Positions 11,066 to 23,552 of a stretch of DNA of 64,000 nt are shown here, in pieces (position 1 is the first letter of the stretch; the number at the start of each line of letters is the position of its first letter). The notes below the pieces were generated by a model, which worked only from the letters and a program-made list of their open reading frames with translations, was not told where the DNA came from and ran no database searches. The stretch is taken from the NCBI RefSeq assembly GCF_028372415.1, contig NC_092874.1, forward strand, positions 115,286,244 through 115,350,243, written 5' to 3'. Source of the DNA: Notamacropus eugenii. Taxonomy: Eukaryota > Chordata > Mammalia > Diprotodontia > Macropodidae. The translations under genes and the position numbers were made by a program.

Positions 11066-11939
11066 AGAAAACACATAACCCTTCCACTATATTTGTTCAC
11101 CTGTAAGTCAATTACTTTCTCACTGAGTGTAAATTTGTACCCTAGGAGATGCATTAGTGTACTCAACAAAAAGACTTCTTTTAGCATGGGTAGAGCTAAG
11201 CAAGCTTCATTCATCAACTAGGTCCTTAGTCATGGACATCTCCAGGAAAGCCTAATTGGAGGAACTTGATTTACCATCAAGGACTGCTCTAGGAAAATGC
11301 CTTTAGAAAAGTGACCTTGTGTTATCTCCCTATAATTATTATTTAGAGCTTGGGCTGAATCTAACTAAAGAACCTGGTGGCTCTCCCTTTTTTGGAATCA
11401 GGTCAATTCAATCTATCTACCCATCATGTGAAGCTCTGTTTTCCAGTTGGATCAAATGTTCTAATGCTAATAAAGCACCTATCCTAGTATATAAGGGGAA
11501 GTTACTCCATTTAGCTTTTTTGTCTCTCTTTTGAAGTTGTTTTTGATGACTTTTGCTTTTACATTATGCTCTTTTCTAATTATACCCCTTCTCTTCCCTT
11601 GAATGCCTTCACTTGTAACAAAGATTTCTTTAAAACAGTTCAGCCAAACCAACCTAGAACTTTGTTGCAGAATAAAATGGTAACTGTACTTTACTTCTAT
11701 TTTCTACTCCACCCAGGGCCATCCAAAGGAGTAAAAAAACAGCAGTGACAAGGTTCAATTGTGTGTGCTTGTTACTTTCATGTTATGGGATCCTTCCCCA
11801 CACAAAGTACTTCAGCAGGCTTTGGGAGGCAAGTCTCACTTCCCTGGTTTACTGTCTGCCCCCAAATGACTTTGAATATCATTATCTGATGCTCCTTGAG
11901 GGTAGCTACCAGCTCCCCATACAAGCACATAGGCTGTAT
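11066..11939. other. Non-genic stretch, no feature recognised
   Basis: Several short open frames overlap here, but none exceeds about 70 codons or resembles a known protein. There is no splice-framed exon or clear repeat signature. Confidence 0.4.
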
Positions 11940-12080
11940 AATTCAATTCAATAAGCATTTGTTAAGTACACACTATGTGTCAGGTATTGTACCAGATACT
12001 AGGGATACAAAGACCAAAATGAAAGTCCTCTCCTTCAAAGATCTTACATCATGCTTGAAACATGAACAATTTTATTTACG
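11940..12080 (+). repeat. 5' part of the long marsupial interspersed repeat
   Basis: 'aataagcatttgttaagtac' and 'actatgtgtcaggtattgta' followed by 'agggatacaaagacc' match the start of the family also seen at 13116, 14850, 34250 and 49195. Confidence 0.6.
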
Positions 12081-12364
12081 AGTTAATAGAAACAGAGATT
12101 TGTGTCATATCTAGCTCCCCTATTGTCTAGGCAGGTGATATTAACCTTCTCACTGATGCTGCTGCTTAGCTGTTAATGACACCTGAAGTTCAGCTCTTCT
12201 CCAACAGATGGTGCCTGCCACTTATCTGGTCAACCGCTCACTAGTCTCCAAAGTTTGGCATTCCTCCCATCAGCTGGTGTTCATCTCTTTCCCTGGGGAG
12301 TGGTTCACTAACGCACCTTAGAGTCACAAAGACTTGGGTTCATATTCCTTTTCAGACGATTAAA

Positions 12365-12620
12365 TCTCTTCTTTCCCATACAAAAATCCGTCCCTTATAA
12401 CAAAGAATAGAAAAGAAAAGGGAATAAAAAGCAATTTAGCAAAACTGACCCACGCATTAGTCCACTTTAACATTATAAACAGTATTCCACCTCATAGTCT
12501 CACCCTTCAGTCTGCTACCACTACAAAGATGGGAAGGAGGTGCATTCTCACATCTCTTCTAGGAGGCCAAGCTTGGTCCTTATAATTACACAGCTGTATT
12601 CTATGCTGGCCATTCATGTG
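12365..12620 (-). repeat. Retroelement 3'-end family copy (reverse)
   Basis: 'cttataacaaagaatagaaa', 'gcaatttagcaaaactgacc' and 'tctaggaggccaagcttggt' are shared with 10440-10640 and 17900-18080. This indicates three dispersed copies of one family. Confidence 0.55.
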
Positions 12621-12814
12621 TGGACTACAGTGTCAGTCTCTGGGAATAGCATTTTAAGGGGGTTCATGAAAACTGAAGTAGATGCACAGGAGGGTAACCA
12701 GATTTTTGAAGGATCTGGAAAATCATGCCATGTGATTTACCTGTTGGTAAAGATGTGGAGGATGTTTTGCCTGTAAAGATGGTTTAGGGGATACATCAAA
12801 GCCAACTTTTAATA

Positions 12815-13115
12815 ATAATAATAGTTAATATATAATACGTGTGTATATACATACACACGTACATATATTATGTATGTGTGTGTATATATGTATATACACA
12901 TATATGTATTACTGTGTGCCAGGCAATTTGCTAAGCATTTTATGATTCTTATCTCATTTGATCCTCACAACAACCCTGGGAGGTTACAATTATTATCCCC
13001 ATCTTACAGATGAGGGAAAGGAGGCAAACAAAGAGTATGAGGCCCATCCAGGGTCACACACTGTCTGAAGGCTGAGTGAGCTCAGATCTTCCTGACTCCA
13101 GGTCCACAGACTCAG
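12815..13115 (-). repeat. MIR/CORE-SINE (reverse) with internal TA/TG microsatellite
   Basis: 'tctcatttgatcctcacaac', 'cttacagatgagggaaagga' and 'cttcctgactccaggtccac' in reverse order. A TATG/CACA array sits at about 12836-12910. Confidence 0.8.
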
Positions 13116-13950
13116 TTGAGTTGAATCAACAAGCAGTAAGTGCCTACTGTCTGCCAGGTACAGTGCTGTACTACAGATACAAAGAAAAGTAAAAGATATC
13201 CCATCTCTCAAGGAACTCACAGTCTAATGGGAGGGAAAACATACAAACAACTATGTACAAACAAGATATATATGCGATAAATGGGAGATGATCTCAGAGA
13301 AGGTACTAAGCACTGACAAGAGTCAGGAAAAGTTTCTTCCATAAAGTAGGATTTTAAATGAGACTTTAAGAAAGCCAGGAGATGGAGATGTGGAAGAACA
13401 GAATTCCTGGCAGGGGAGACAACCAATGAAAATATACAGAGGGGGATAATGGAGTATCGTATGCAAGGAACAACAAGGAGGCTAGTTTCTCTTTATTGTA
13501 GATTACATAAAGGAAAGCAAGGTGTAAGGAGACTGGAAAGATAGGAAGGGGTCATTTAGGGTTATTTAGCTTTAAAAACCAGATAAAGGATTTGATATTA
13601 GATCCTGGAAGTAAGAGGGTGTCACTGGAATTTATTGAATGTAGTGGTGGTAGGGAATTGAAGTGATATGATCAGACATGCATTTTAGGAAGGTAATTTT
13701 AATAGTTGAGTCTAGAGAATTGATTGGAGTAGGGGAACTTGAGTCAGGGAGACCAGACTAGATACTGTAACAGGCCAGATAGGAGGTAATGAGATCCTTC
13801 ATCAGAGGGGTAGCAATGTCAGAGAAGAGAAGGGGGCATGTTATGAGAGATGCTGTGAAGGAAGAATTGACAGGACTTAGTTTAGGTTACTCAAGAGAAC
13901 AGATCAATGGATAGAATTCATAAGGAGGCAGATTTTGGCTCAATATAAGT
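13116..13950 (+). repeat. Long marsupial interspersed repeat
   Basis: Runs from 'caacaagcagtaagtgccta' through 'aggaactcacagtctaatgg', 'ggtgtaaggagactggaaag' and 'ccattcattt'-less middle text to 'cagagaagagaagggggcat'. It is co-linear with 33665-35040 and 49180-49837. No coding capacity is seen. Confidence 0.7.
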
Positions 13951-14029
13951 ATTTCATTGCATTCCAATAATAAAATGGAGCCATTAAAAGTATAGTCTCT
14001 AATCCTACAAATGTTTGAGGTAAATGACC

Positions 14030-14235
14030 ATCTTTTAGAGATTTTTTAGGATCATAGGTCTAGAAGGTATCTCAGAGGAAATCTAGTCCAATCTCCTTGT
14101 TTTTTACATAAGGAGACTGAGATCCAGAGAGGTGAGGTGACTTATCTGAAGTTATTCAGATAATAAGCTTCAGAAGCAGAATTTGAACCCACACCCTCTG
14201 ACTCTAGCATTGTTTACCTACTGCTTTACCTGGGG
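14030..14235 (-). repeat. MIR-like SINE, reverse orientation
   Basis: 'catcaggtc'-type flank is lost, but 'aggagactgagatccagaga', 'aatttgaacccacaccctct' and 'gactctagcattg' follow reverse MIR order. Confidence 0.6.
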
Positions 14236-14839
14236 AGAAAGGTGATAAGTTGTGATTAGTGAACTATAAGGTCTTTTCTAACTAAAATCCTATGATTACA
14301 TCAAACAGATTTACCAAACACCTGATATGTTACCAATATATGGCATGTTGAATTCTACTATTCATTTGGAGGGGGTGGGACACTTTGGGTCATGTGACCA
14401 ATAAGATGGAGAACTAGTCACTTTCTCTGATCATCACAACCTATCAATATTCTCCAAAAATAAAAATTAACAGCAGAAAATCCTAATCCTTATGCTGTCA
14501 CTTAGCACCCCTTTCCCCCATTATTTGCCACTCTCAGGCAAGGCAGCACAAACCTGCATACAGGCTTGCACTCCACTCTGCGCAGCTCTCCTTGCCTCTG
14601 CACCTCAAAAGACCGAAAGGCAGAAGCTGTGTTTGGGAATGCAGTATGGCAGTGCTCTTTGCAACAATGCTTAGCCAGAGGCCTGAGGGTGGCAACCCAA
14701 TGAGGCAGGCAAAAGACCTTGTGGAATCTCAAGAGAACATGAAGATACTACAGGACATACCAAAATGGTTTAAGAGAGAAATAAGAATTGTAAAAGCAGA
14801 ATTCTGACCTGAGCAGAAGAGAAAAATTTGAATCCACAG

Positions 14840-15000
14840 TGGCAAATTCAATGGTCAATAAACATTGATTTAGCACCTACTATGTGCCAGGTATTGAGTT
14901 AAGTGTTGAGGACACAAAAAAGAAAAACAGAGCTCCTACCCTCAGAGAGCTTACAACTTAATGGGGAAGGGCAGGGAGAGGATAGTGAAGATAATACATA
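14840..15000 (+). repeat. 5' part of the long marsupial interspersed repeat
   Basis: 'gatttagcacctactatgtg', 'ccaggtattgagttaagtgt' and 'cagagagcttacaacttaat' match the head of the family at 13116. Confidence 0.6.
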
Positions 15001-16010
15001 AAAGAAAGTTGGAAGGGGGAGGAATAGCAGAGGGGAAAAATCACATAATGTTCATGGATTTGAAACTAAGCAGAGCAGCTAATGGGAAATAAAGAGTTGG
15101 CTGGAAATTCTGAGCCTTCTAGAAAGGGAGAAACAAAAGAGAGAACAACTAATTGGTAATGCAAACACACAGAAGCTTAAAAACAGGAAATAGAGGGGCA
15201 AAAAAGAAATAGCATCAAAAAAACATGATTACAATACAAGCAAAATATTTTGATCTCAAATACAGGGTGCATAGAGAAGAACATGATAACCAAAAAAAAA
15301 AAACAAAAACCTGAATAATATAGCACAATAAATAATATAAGAAAATTGACCTTCTGAAAACAGAAAACAAAGTGCCAATCAAAATAATCCATAGGTTGTC
15401 TGCAGAAAAAATTCTAGTGACAAAAAGAAAAACCAATTCTGCAAGAGAACAGGAAACATAATTTCAAATGTAAAGGAAATATTTGGATAATCTAAGCCTA
15501 TTCTGCACTCACCAAAAACCCCAGGAGAGAATGGAATAAATAATGTGTCTTGAAGAGATTTCCTGCAAATTTGAACCTAACCACGAATGACAAAAGATAG
15601 GCACTTAACTCAAAAGATGTATTTGAAGCATTCCTGCAAAGAAAATCAGAACTAAACAAATTATCTGCTTTGCAAACACTCCAGATATCAGAAATTCAAG
15701 AACGGTAAACAAATAGCAGCAATTTTAAAAGGCACAGCTAAAGAAATAAATTACTCCCCTCAAAAAAACTAAAAAGAGAAAGACAACTATGGTGTTCACA
15801 ATAAAATAACAAAAGAAAGACTATTTAGAGATTTCTTTTTAAAAGTATACAAGGAGACAAAAGTGAAAGCTGAAGTCAGGTGGACATTATGTTGGAGGGT
15901 AGTAAAGCACTACATAATGAGGTACATAGGAAAATTTCTACTATGAGACAATATTTCTATTCTCTCTATAACCTGTAGGAATCAGTATTTTTAAGAGTGA
16001 GGCAAGAGCA
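15001..16010. other. A-rich degraded retroelement-like DNA
   Basis: A strand-asymmetric, adenine-rich stretch resembling remnants of an old retroelement; I cannot assign the family. No open frame above about 75 codons, and no host exon. Confidence 0.35.
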
Positions 16011-16240
16011 TCTGAGTGGAGCAGTAGATAGAGTACTGGCCCTGGAGTCAGGGGGATTAATGTCTGTTCGTCCATTGCCAAAGAAGACCATGCCATCAGA
16101 GAAATAATGACATGACTTGCACTTGACTTTGTTTTGAGTGAGGGAGTCAGAAGGACCCTTAGTTCAAATGTGGCCTCACTCTTTTACTAGCCATATAACC
16201 CTAAGCAAGTCACTTAACCCTTAAAAAAAAAGAGTGAGTC
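16011..16240 (+). repeat. Composite SINE with embedded second SINE unit
   Basis: The SINE head 'gcagtagatagagtactggc' is interrupted by 'gtctgttcgtccattgccaa...tgacatgacttgcacttgac', a unit also found at 18520-18700 and 41880-41945. It then resumes with 'aagcaagtcacttaaccctt'. Confidence 0.6.
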
Positions 16241-18450
16241 ACAATAGAAAAAGAAGGTCCGGGGGCAAGACCTATAAGAAAATATTTAGAAGAGGAGACT
16301 CAAAATAAGTGCCTTAGAAACTTTAATTCAATGAGAAAGACAGAAGGAATAAATTATAAGGACCACGAATCAAAGAATTAAAGTCTGAAATAGATGGAAA
16401 GGGAAAGGATATGATGACAAAAACAAGGGAAACAAATCCTTTTTTTAAAGGAAAAGTCATAGAAAATGAAATTTAAAAACAAAAATTGAAAGAGAGGAGA
16501 AGGAATTTTATTTTACTGAGAGGAGGAAAAGGAAAAGAATGAGACTAAATGAAAGGAAGAAAGAAAAAGGAATTAGTAAGTAAAGTAAAACTCCAAAAGT
16601 TCAGGAAGGGGTGGCAAGAGAGAGGGGATTGGGGAGTAAGGGGAAAAGGAAGAGAGCCAGGAAGCATAGAGTTGCCTATAGGAAGATTAAGCTAAAATAG
16701 CAAAAGAGACAAATAACTCTCTTTACAGAGGAAAGAGAAACAAAGAAAAATGATTTTTAAAGCATTCGTTATATAGAGAGAGATGTCTGGTTTTGAAGGA
16801 TAAACATCAATTAATCCAGTTTCTAAAAGCATTACTCTGCTGTTTGTGCACTTCACGTCATTCATTAAATGGTAATTAATAAAATCTCAGCACTCTTGAA
16901 AGCATCACGTTACTTAATTCAGTATAAATGTGAGCTATTCAATTGCAAAGAAGCTGGGTTGGCAATATTTTAGTCAAGTCATATTGCCTTGGAGGACTGA
17001 GGATTTAAACTTCTCCTGGAACAATTCCTTAATTCACAAACCAGAGGAACAACAAATTGTCAGTTTAAAAATAGTTCTCATTCTTTGTCCAGTTTTACAT
17101 AAGCCTTTTCACAGTTCTGCAGGAAGCATATTTAAATGGGTGTAGAGGTGAAGCACAAGTAGTCAAAAACTGGGCTGGCAGAGTAACCCAGATGTAATCT
17201 GACCTTGACAGAGCATAGTAGGACCACAGCATCCTTTCTTCTGGATGTGTGATAATTCTATTAATGAAATTTCAACTAGCATTATTTTTTTTAAGCAACT
17301 GACTCCCACTAAGAATCACTAAACCAATCAACCAAATCTCTTTCACAGGAATCACTATTAAGCTAAGTCTCTCTTATCATGGACTTGCGCATTTTTTTAA
17401 AACCCCAAATTATATATTTTCCATTTTTCTGATAATTCTCCAAAATTATATGTTTTACTGTTAACTTTTTCAGATGGAATTTGTGACAAGATACTTGATT
17501 ACTTGAAACCAATATTTTGGTTTGAAAAGTATTGGTCTGAGCAACAAATGTGGAGAAAAACAATTTTAAGAGTTATTTATCTAATTACATGTCTATAAAT
17601 TAGTGAATATATTAGCAGTTACTTGAGTCAGAGTTTATTATCATGTAAGTTATAGTTCTCCAATTCAAATATTTACTTCTACAATATTACTTTTTAAATG
17701 CCTGATTCCCCAATAAATCTATTCCTGTGCTTCTGGATCCGTAATATTTACATTGTCCATCAGAAAAACTGGTTTTATGGACTCGTCCACAATCTATTCT
17801 TACTTTAACTAAAAAAAATTATATTTTTGTGTTGCTGTGTCACATTTCTCTTCTGAAGATGTCATCTCTCCACCCCTCCACAAGGAGTTATCACTAGTAA
17901 CAAAGTTTCTTTAAAAGGGTGAGAACAATAACAAAAAAATGCAGTTCAGCAAAATCAGTAACAATCGGACAGTACATGCAATATCCCACACCTATAGTTC
18001 CCCACCTAAGCCTGGAAGGGAAAGTGCTTTGTTTTTCAGCTCTTCTGGGCCAAGTTTGGTTGTTATATTTACCCAGTATTTGGTTTCCTGTTGCTCTTCT
18101 TTCTCTTTCCATGACTGTAGGCATCTACAATCTTTCATTAGCATATTAATGATACTGCTACTTGTTGCAGTCCAGGGTCATTACACCTGTCTCTAGATAT
18201 TTTCCCAGGACAGTCTAACTTTTCTCCTTTCTCCCTTTCCCATCTATTGACTTGTGCATAAATTTCTGTATTTCTCTTTGGCACCTGTTTTCTTTTCAGA
18301 TGGATTGTGGTTGCCAACTCTGATCTCAGTTAATAATCTAATCTTCACTCTTATCCTTTCAATTATTCTCCTTAAATGTCAAGTTTTCCCCCTTTTCTTC
18401 ATTTTTATATATAGGTTCCAAGTTTTCCTTTCTGTACTGCCAAAAGGATA
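16241..18450. other. Non-genic stretch; one retroelement copy near 17890-18200
   Basis: 16241-16760 is purine-rich with no gene. 16800-17720 is plain AT-rich DNA with no recognised repeat or exon. 17890-18200 contains the same family as 10440-10640 and 12365-12620 ('gttcagcaaaatcagtaaca', 'gggccaagtttggttgttat'). Confidence 0.45.
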
Positions 18451-18475
18451 GTATCACCTATCTGTTTAGTAAAAG

Positions 18476-18588
18476 ATAATTTATTAAGGGATAATTTGCA
18501 TTAACCCAAAATATAACATCACCTTGTTGTTTGCCTTTCATTATTGAAGAGAACCATGATATCAGGGAGGTGATGCCATGACTTGCAA

Positions 18589-18625
<37 letters not shown>

Positions 18626-19005
18626 CGCCCTTCATTGCTAAAGAAGATCATGCCATCAGAGAAATGATGACATGACCTATGCTTGACTTTGTTTTGAGTG
18701 AGGGCTGTGCACGTCACCAGCCTCACTTCTCTTCCAGAGCCATCTGAATCCTGTGACCAGGTATTCATCAAGATGACTGGAGATGACCCAGGATGAGGCA
18801 GCTGGGGTTAAGTGACTTGCCCAAGGTCACATAGCTAGAGAGTGTCAAGTGTCAAGTGTCTGAGGTGAGATTTGAACTCAGGTCCTCCTGACTCCTGCAC
18901 TGGTGCTCTATCCACTGCACCACCTAGCTACCCCCTGAGGTGAGGTGTAGTTAAGTGAGGAAGCCTCACTCCAGCCTCACTCTCCCCTTGGGAGCCATAT
19001 GGATC
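18476..19005 (-). repeat. Composite SINE insertion flanked by 21-nt direct repeats
   Basis: Contains two copies of a unit ('cattgctaaagaagatcatg' type) separated by a (GT)n array at 18590-18625. This is followed by a reverse SINE head and body ('ggttaagtgacttgcccaag', 'ctctatccactgcaccacct'). It is bounded by near-identical 21-nt direct repeats at 18455-18475 and 19006-19026 (one mismatch), consistent with a target-site duplication. Confidence 0.75.
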
Positions 19006-19026
19006 CACCTACCTGTTTAGTAAAAG

Positions 19027-19770
19027 GTCAACAACTGTTTCTGTGGAATACTACTCTTTAATGATATGACTTTAAAGTGTTTCTAATTATTGTAACCTGC
19101 CTTTGAAGAGGAAATACTTGGGCAAGGTGTAAGAGGGCAAAGAAAAGAAGGAAGGAAGGCTAGCAAGACGGAAAAGGGAGGAAACCATTGCAAGTAGAGA
19201 TCACCTGTGAGATGAGATCAGAAGCTACTGTTGAGAGATAACAGGGAAAGAACTGGAGGTAGAGGGTAAGAACTGACCCTTTAATCCCACCCCCATCTTC
19301 CCAAAAAACTACTGGTTAATCAACTGTGTCTCTTGTTTATTGACTGTCACTTTCAATTGAGATTTTACTATATTTGCCTATCATAAAATCTTATTGGTCA
19401 GTAAAAATGCAAAATGTACATTTAATGCTTACAATTAGATAATAAGAGAGTGTTCCTTATTTTAGAGAGACAAAATGTTTGGTTCAGAGTGAACCTGAGG
19501 CTTTGGAAATAATTTGGAACAGCTGGGCAAAGTTGGAGAAAAGAATTTAGTATTGAATTATTACAAGCCTTGCAATGAATTCAGAATCCAAATGCCCCTT
19601 GAAATAAAAAATTGTAGGCTAGTAAGGTGAGAATAAACAAAGCTATGTCCCAGGGTAGGGAAGTGACTTACTTGGAAAGAGAAAGTCATGCCCTTTAAGG
19701 ATAGAAAGATGTTTATACTCTTTTTTCCTTTCTGTTAAGCATTATAGTGGCTTAATGGGGATGTGTCAGC
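19027..19770. other. Non-genic stretch, no feature recognised
   Basis: No repeat hallmark, RNA gene or exon could be recognised between the SINE insertion and the PSMA1 retrocopy. Confidence 0.4.
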
Positions 19771-19779
19771 TGGGGAAAT

Positions 19780-20975
19780 AATTTTTTTATCAGTTGAAAC
19801 AATTTTATTTCATAGTTGCCTTTAAAATCATAAAGATAATATTCTTCATAAAAAAGACAATATTCTTCATATATATTCTTCACATAATACAATCATATAA
19901 AAAAATTCATATAGTGCTGACACCCTATTTTTTCTAGAAAATGATTACATCCTCTCTCTTAAAGAAAATGCACCCAGTTATAACCTTTTAGTTAGGTTTC
20001 TTGGAAAAATCCTTCCAGGACAGATTCCTAAGAACAGTTGAATGCGTGGATAATAAAGCACATGAACAGAAGTGTTCCTTTTAGACTTGCTAACATACAC
20101 ATAGACAGGCTTAGACAGATCAGTGCTCCATGGACTCATCAGTCTTCTCTGCAGGTTCCTCAGCAGGGGTCTGTCTTCAAGACCTTCCAGGAAAGGAGAT
20201 ATAGCCATCATCATGATAGCTTGTGAACTCCAAGTCTTTCCCAACAATTCCAATAGAAACATTCTTTGCAGTTAGGTCTTGTTCTGCAGGAAGTGTTTCC
20301 CGTAAGGCAGGAAGACCATGTTTCACCAGCTCATTCAAATTGCAATCGCTGAACCTGGACATAAACCTCTCTAAGTAAGTATGGTCTAAGAGTGGGCTCC
20401 AATGGACCTAGCCCAACAGCCAAAGTAGTTTGCAGACGGAAAGGTTTAGAAGATGTGAGAACCCATATCATCATAACCAATGATGAGCAGTCCCACACCA
20501 TATGGTCTCCAGCCATAATGCTGTGTTGGTATCTGGGTCTTGCTTCCAATTAGAGACACTAGGCAAGACACAGGATGAGGTCTGTCAAACACAAATCTGG
20601 AATCCAGACACTCCTGACACATGAAGTTGCACAAGAGCCTAGCATCAGCATTAAACCTAGCAATTGAGATTTTAATATGATTATCAACATGTAGAATTTT
20701 TTTTGATAAGGTCCCAGTTCTGACTGGGCTCTTTTCAAAGCAACCAGTATAGCTTGGGTTTTGGATTTCAGGCCCAAAGTAACTGAGGCTTGTCTGACAG
20801 CTTCCACTGTATATTCTATTTGATGAATTCTGCCCTGAAGGCTCCAAACAGTGATATATCATTGTCATACTGGTTTCAAAGAAACATTTTCTCAGTGCTC
20901 GTGGAGCAGAGACCTCCAGGGGAGCAGGCAGGACCAGGTGAGGCAGTTGCTGCTGCTGGGTGCACAACAGAGGGT
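19780..20975 (-). pseudogene. PSMA1P: Processed pseudogene of PSMA1 (20S proteasome subunit alpha-1)
   Basis: On the - strand, intronless text matches PSMA1 over its whole length. ATG is at 20887-20885, then '[20 protein letters not shown]', 'ADARLLCNF', 'RPYGVGLLI', '[13 protein letters not shown]' and '[14 protein letters not shown]', ending at MEH-type 'MEH*' near 20120. A 5' UTR of about 88 bases and a 3' UTR with AATAAA (19809-19804) and a short A-run (19788-19782) are kept. A 9-bp duplication TGGGGAAAT flanks it at 19771-19779 and 20976-20984. It is disabled: a stop arrives three codons after the ATG, and similarity switches frame at least twice (near 20700 and in 20360-20450). The parent gene encodes an alpha-ring subunit of the 20S core. 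This copy has no promoter or intron and is very probably non-functional. Confidence 0.93.
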
Positions 20976-21414
20976 TGGGGAAATTCTAACTCATAACAAT
21001 AGGTGTGCCCTCCAGAAGAATTGGCATCCAAAGCTAGGGAGAAATTGTCATCATAATTTAATTAAATACACCAAACATTTGTTAAGCATTATTAGCTTTT
21101 GTTTAGTCAAAGATTAAACCCACAATCAGATTGAAATTTCTCTGAGACATCAGTGAATGGAAGCCATGGTACAAGAGGCAAAGACAAGTCGAGATCTGAG
21201 GTAAAATCCCAAATCATTCCAGCGGGTACATAAGACACACAGATTTGGCAAGGAGGTCGCAGTAACTTGGAAAGACATCTTTTAGTGAAGTACCCCAGTG
21301 ATCCCAAATCCCTGGCAACTAAACAGTATGTGCACTAAAAAGTATATTTTTTAAAATTTACAACTTAGATGTTTGGATAGAGGGCATATAGCTGGGAAAG
21401 AAAGCAAACATAAG

Positions 21415-22215
21415 TGATGGAATCAAAATCAAGAAAGATATTGAAAAACTAGAACAATGAGAACAAATCTAATAAGATGAAATTTGATGGGAACAGATAT
21501 AAAGTCTTATACTTAGGTCAAAAAATCAAAATAAAGGAAGTAAGGTTTGATTTGAAGCAATACCTCTGAAGAAAAGGTCTATGGGGTTTTCATGGGCTTT
21601 AAATTCCAAACGATCCAATAAGTGACAGGGATAATCAATACAAGTGTATATGATTATATGCTGAGTTAAGAGAGACATACTATCCAGGGCTAGGAGTGGG
21701 GAGGAGGAAAGAAGAGACTGCTAGTTCCATTGTGCTCTGCTGTGGTTAGACCATATCTAGAGTAGTGTATTCAGTTCTGGATGCTATGTTGACAAGGTAG
21801 AAGGTGGCCAGAGAAAAGCAACAAAACTGATGAGGGACTGAGAGGGACTGAGGGGGACCATACGAAGGTCAGCTGAGGGAACTGGGTATGTTGAATTTAG
21901 AGGAGAAAAAACTTTTTTAAAAAAGTATTTGTAAGACTGTTGCTTAGAAGGGAGATTAGACTTACTCAGTATGTTCCCAGAAGGCAAAACTATATGCAAG
22001 GGAGGAAGATGTAAAGAGATAAATTTAGACTCAATTTAACCATTAGAAGTATCTAAAAATGGGATGGGCTTCCTCAGGAGGGAGTGGATTTCCATGTCAC
22101 TTGGAGGTCCTCAAGCAAAGACCAAATCACCAGTTTGGGGGATGAATTGTGGTTCAAGTTGGGATTGGCCACGTTGGGCTTTGAGATCTCTTCCAACCCT
22201 GAAATTCTGCATTTC
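21415..22215 (+). repeat. CR1/L3 LINE 3' end
   Basis: 'gctgtggttagaccatatct', 'gtgtattcagttctggatgc', 'gggcttcctcaggagggagt' and the terminal 'gatctcttccaaccctgaaa' are characteristic of the ends of the ancient CR1/L3 LINEs. Only the 3' untranslated portion remains. Confidence 0.75.
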
Positions 22216-22409
22216 TGGTATGTGTCAAAGCCACAGTATATAATTTTGTATTTAGTCAAATTTATCCAATTGTCTAAGCTGTTTTAGTCAACTGATGAAT
22301 GGTGATGGAAAAACACTGAACAATTTCTGCTATCTGGTTTCTCTTTTGATATTCATTTTTAGTTACTAGAAACCTTTGTCATTATTACACCAATTCTATT
22401 GAGAGTCAC

Positions 22410-22510
22410 TGTGCACTGATAGATAGAAAGCTAACCATGTTCTTGGAGACTTGGAAGACTTGGGTTCAAGTTCTTCCTCTTACACATACAGACTGCATCA
22501 CCATGGGCAG
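22410..22510 (+). repeat. MIR fragment
   Basis: 'agacttggaagacttgggtt' and 'caagttcttcctcttacaca' match the MIR body; short and diverged. Confidence 0.5.
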
Positions 22511-23127
22511 TCATTATTGTATTACTATCAAGAAAACCAAGCCAAAAAAAAAAAATGAAACAATGTATTGATTTCAATGGGCTTAACTTTGAAAGGAAAA
22601 ATAGATGGATGATGTGTTTTCCAAGAGAAAGTAAGGAACTTGTATCAGTTTGACAGTGGTCAGTTTCCATGTCCCTAAGGTTCCAATATGCCTGTTCACC
22701 TGTCCCACTACTTTTCTTTCCCTTACTTCTTTACTGCTGCTGATTTAAAAGTTTGCCCTAATCCAAATCTGAATTTTTATTACAGAACTAAAGCTCTTTC
22801 AATTTCATTCTGATTAAAGCATTTGATTAATTAATTAATGTATTTGATTAATAAAGTTGGTTTAGACTTTGTGATTCTGGGGCTATATATCTTCTTTATT
22901 TATGTATATTCTTTCCCTAGTGAATTCCCATTGTTGTTGTACGTGAAAGTCAAAGGCAATAATAACTAGTAAATAAAGTGTTGATCTGTATGAAAGAAGG
23001 CTACTGGTAGCGCCTTATGCAGACCCAGTCCCTATCCCTGGATGACACTAAAATTTCCTTGTATTTTTCACTGATTACATGACTCCTCCAGTCCTACTCG
23101 AAAACTTTATCATGGCATGGAGATTCT

Positions 23128-23222
23128 CAAAGGCTTCAACAAATTTTTTTTTGACTCTTTGTGACCCTATTTGGGGCTTTCTTGGCAAAGATACTGGAGT
23201 GGTTTGGCATTTCCATCTCCAG
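23128..23222 (-). repeat. Partial marsupial SINE (tail half), reverse
   Basis: 'gactctttgtgaccctattt', 'tttcttggcaaagatactgg' and 'tttggcatttccatctccag' are the reverse of the SINE tail. The SINE head is missing; at 23232 an L1 3'-end type sequence begins ('ttatttattttcagttttca'), so the SINE is interrupted or truncated. Confidence 0.75.
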
Positions 23223-23552
23223 TTCATTTTTTTTCCCATATAAATTTATTTATTTTCAGTTTTCAACATTCACTTCCACAAAATTTTGAATTTGAAATTT
23301 TCTCCCCATCTTCCCCTACACTCACCCCAGGACAGCATGTATTCTGATTGTCCTTTCCTCCATTCTACAGGCCCTTCTATCACCCCCCCTCCCCCCACCA
23401 ATCCCTTTCCCTTCTATTTTCCTGTAGGGTAAAAAAGATTTCTATACCCCATTGCCTAAATATATCTCATTTCCTAGAAGTTCTTCCTCTGAGTCTGCTT
23501 TTCTTTCTTTCTTTCTTTCTTTTTTGCTACTGGCCTTGTTTTTTTTATTTCA

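Noticed and set aside
20446-20967. 173-codon - strand frame as a functional proteasome subunit gene
   Set aside because: It covers only part of PSMA1, begins in non-homologous frame, has no introns and lies inside a retrocopy with target duplications.
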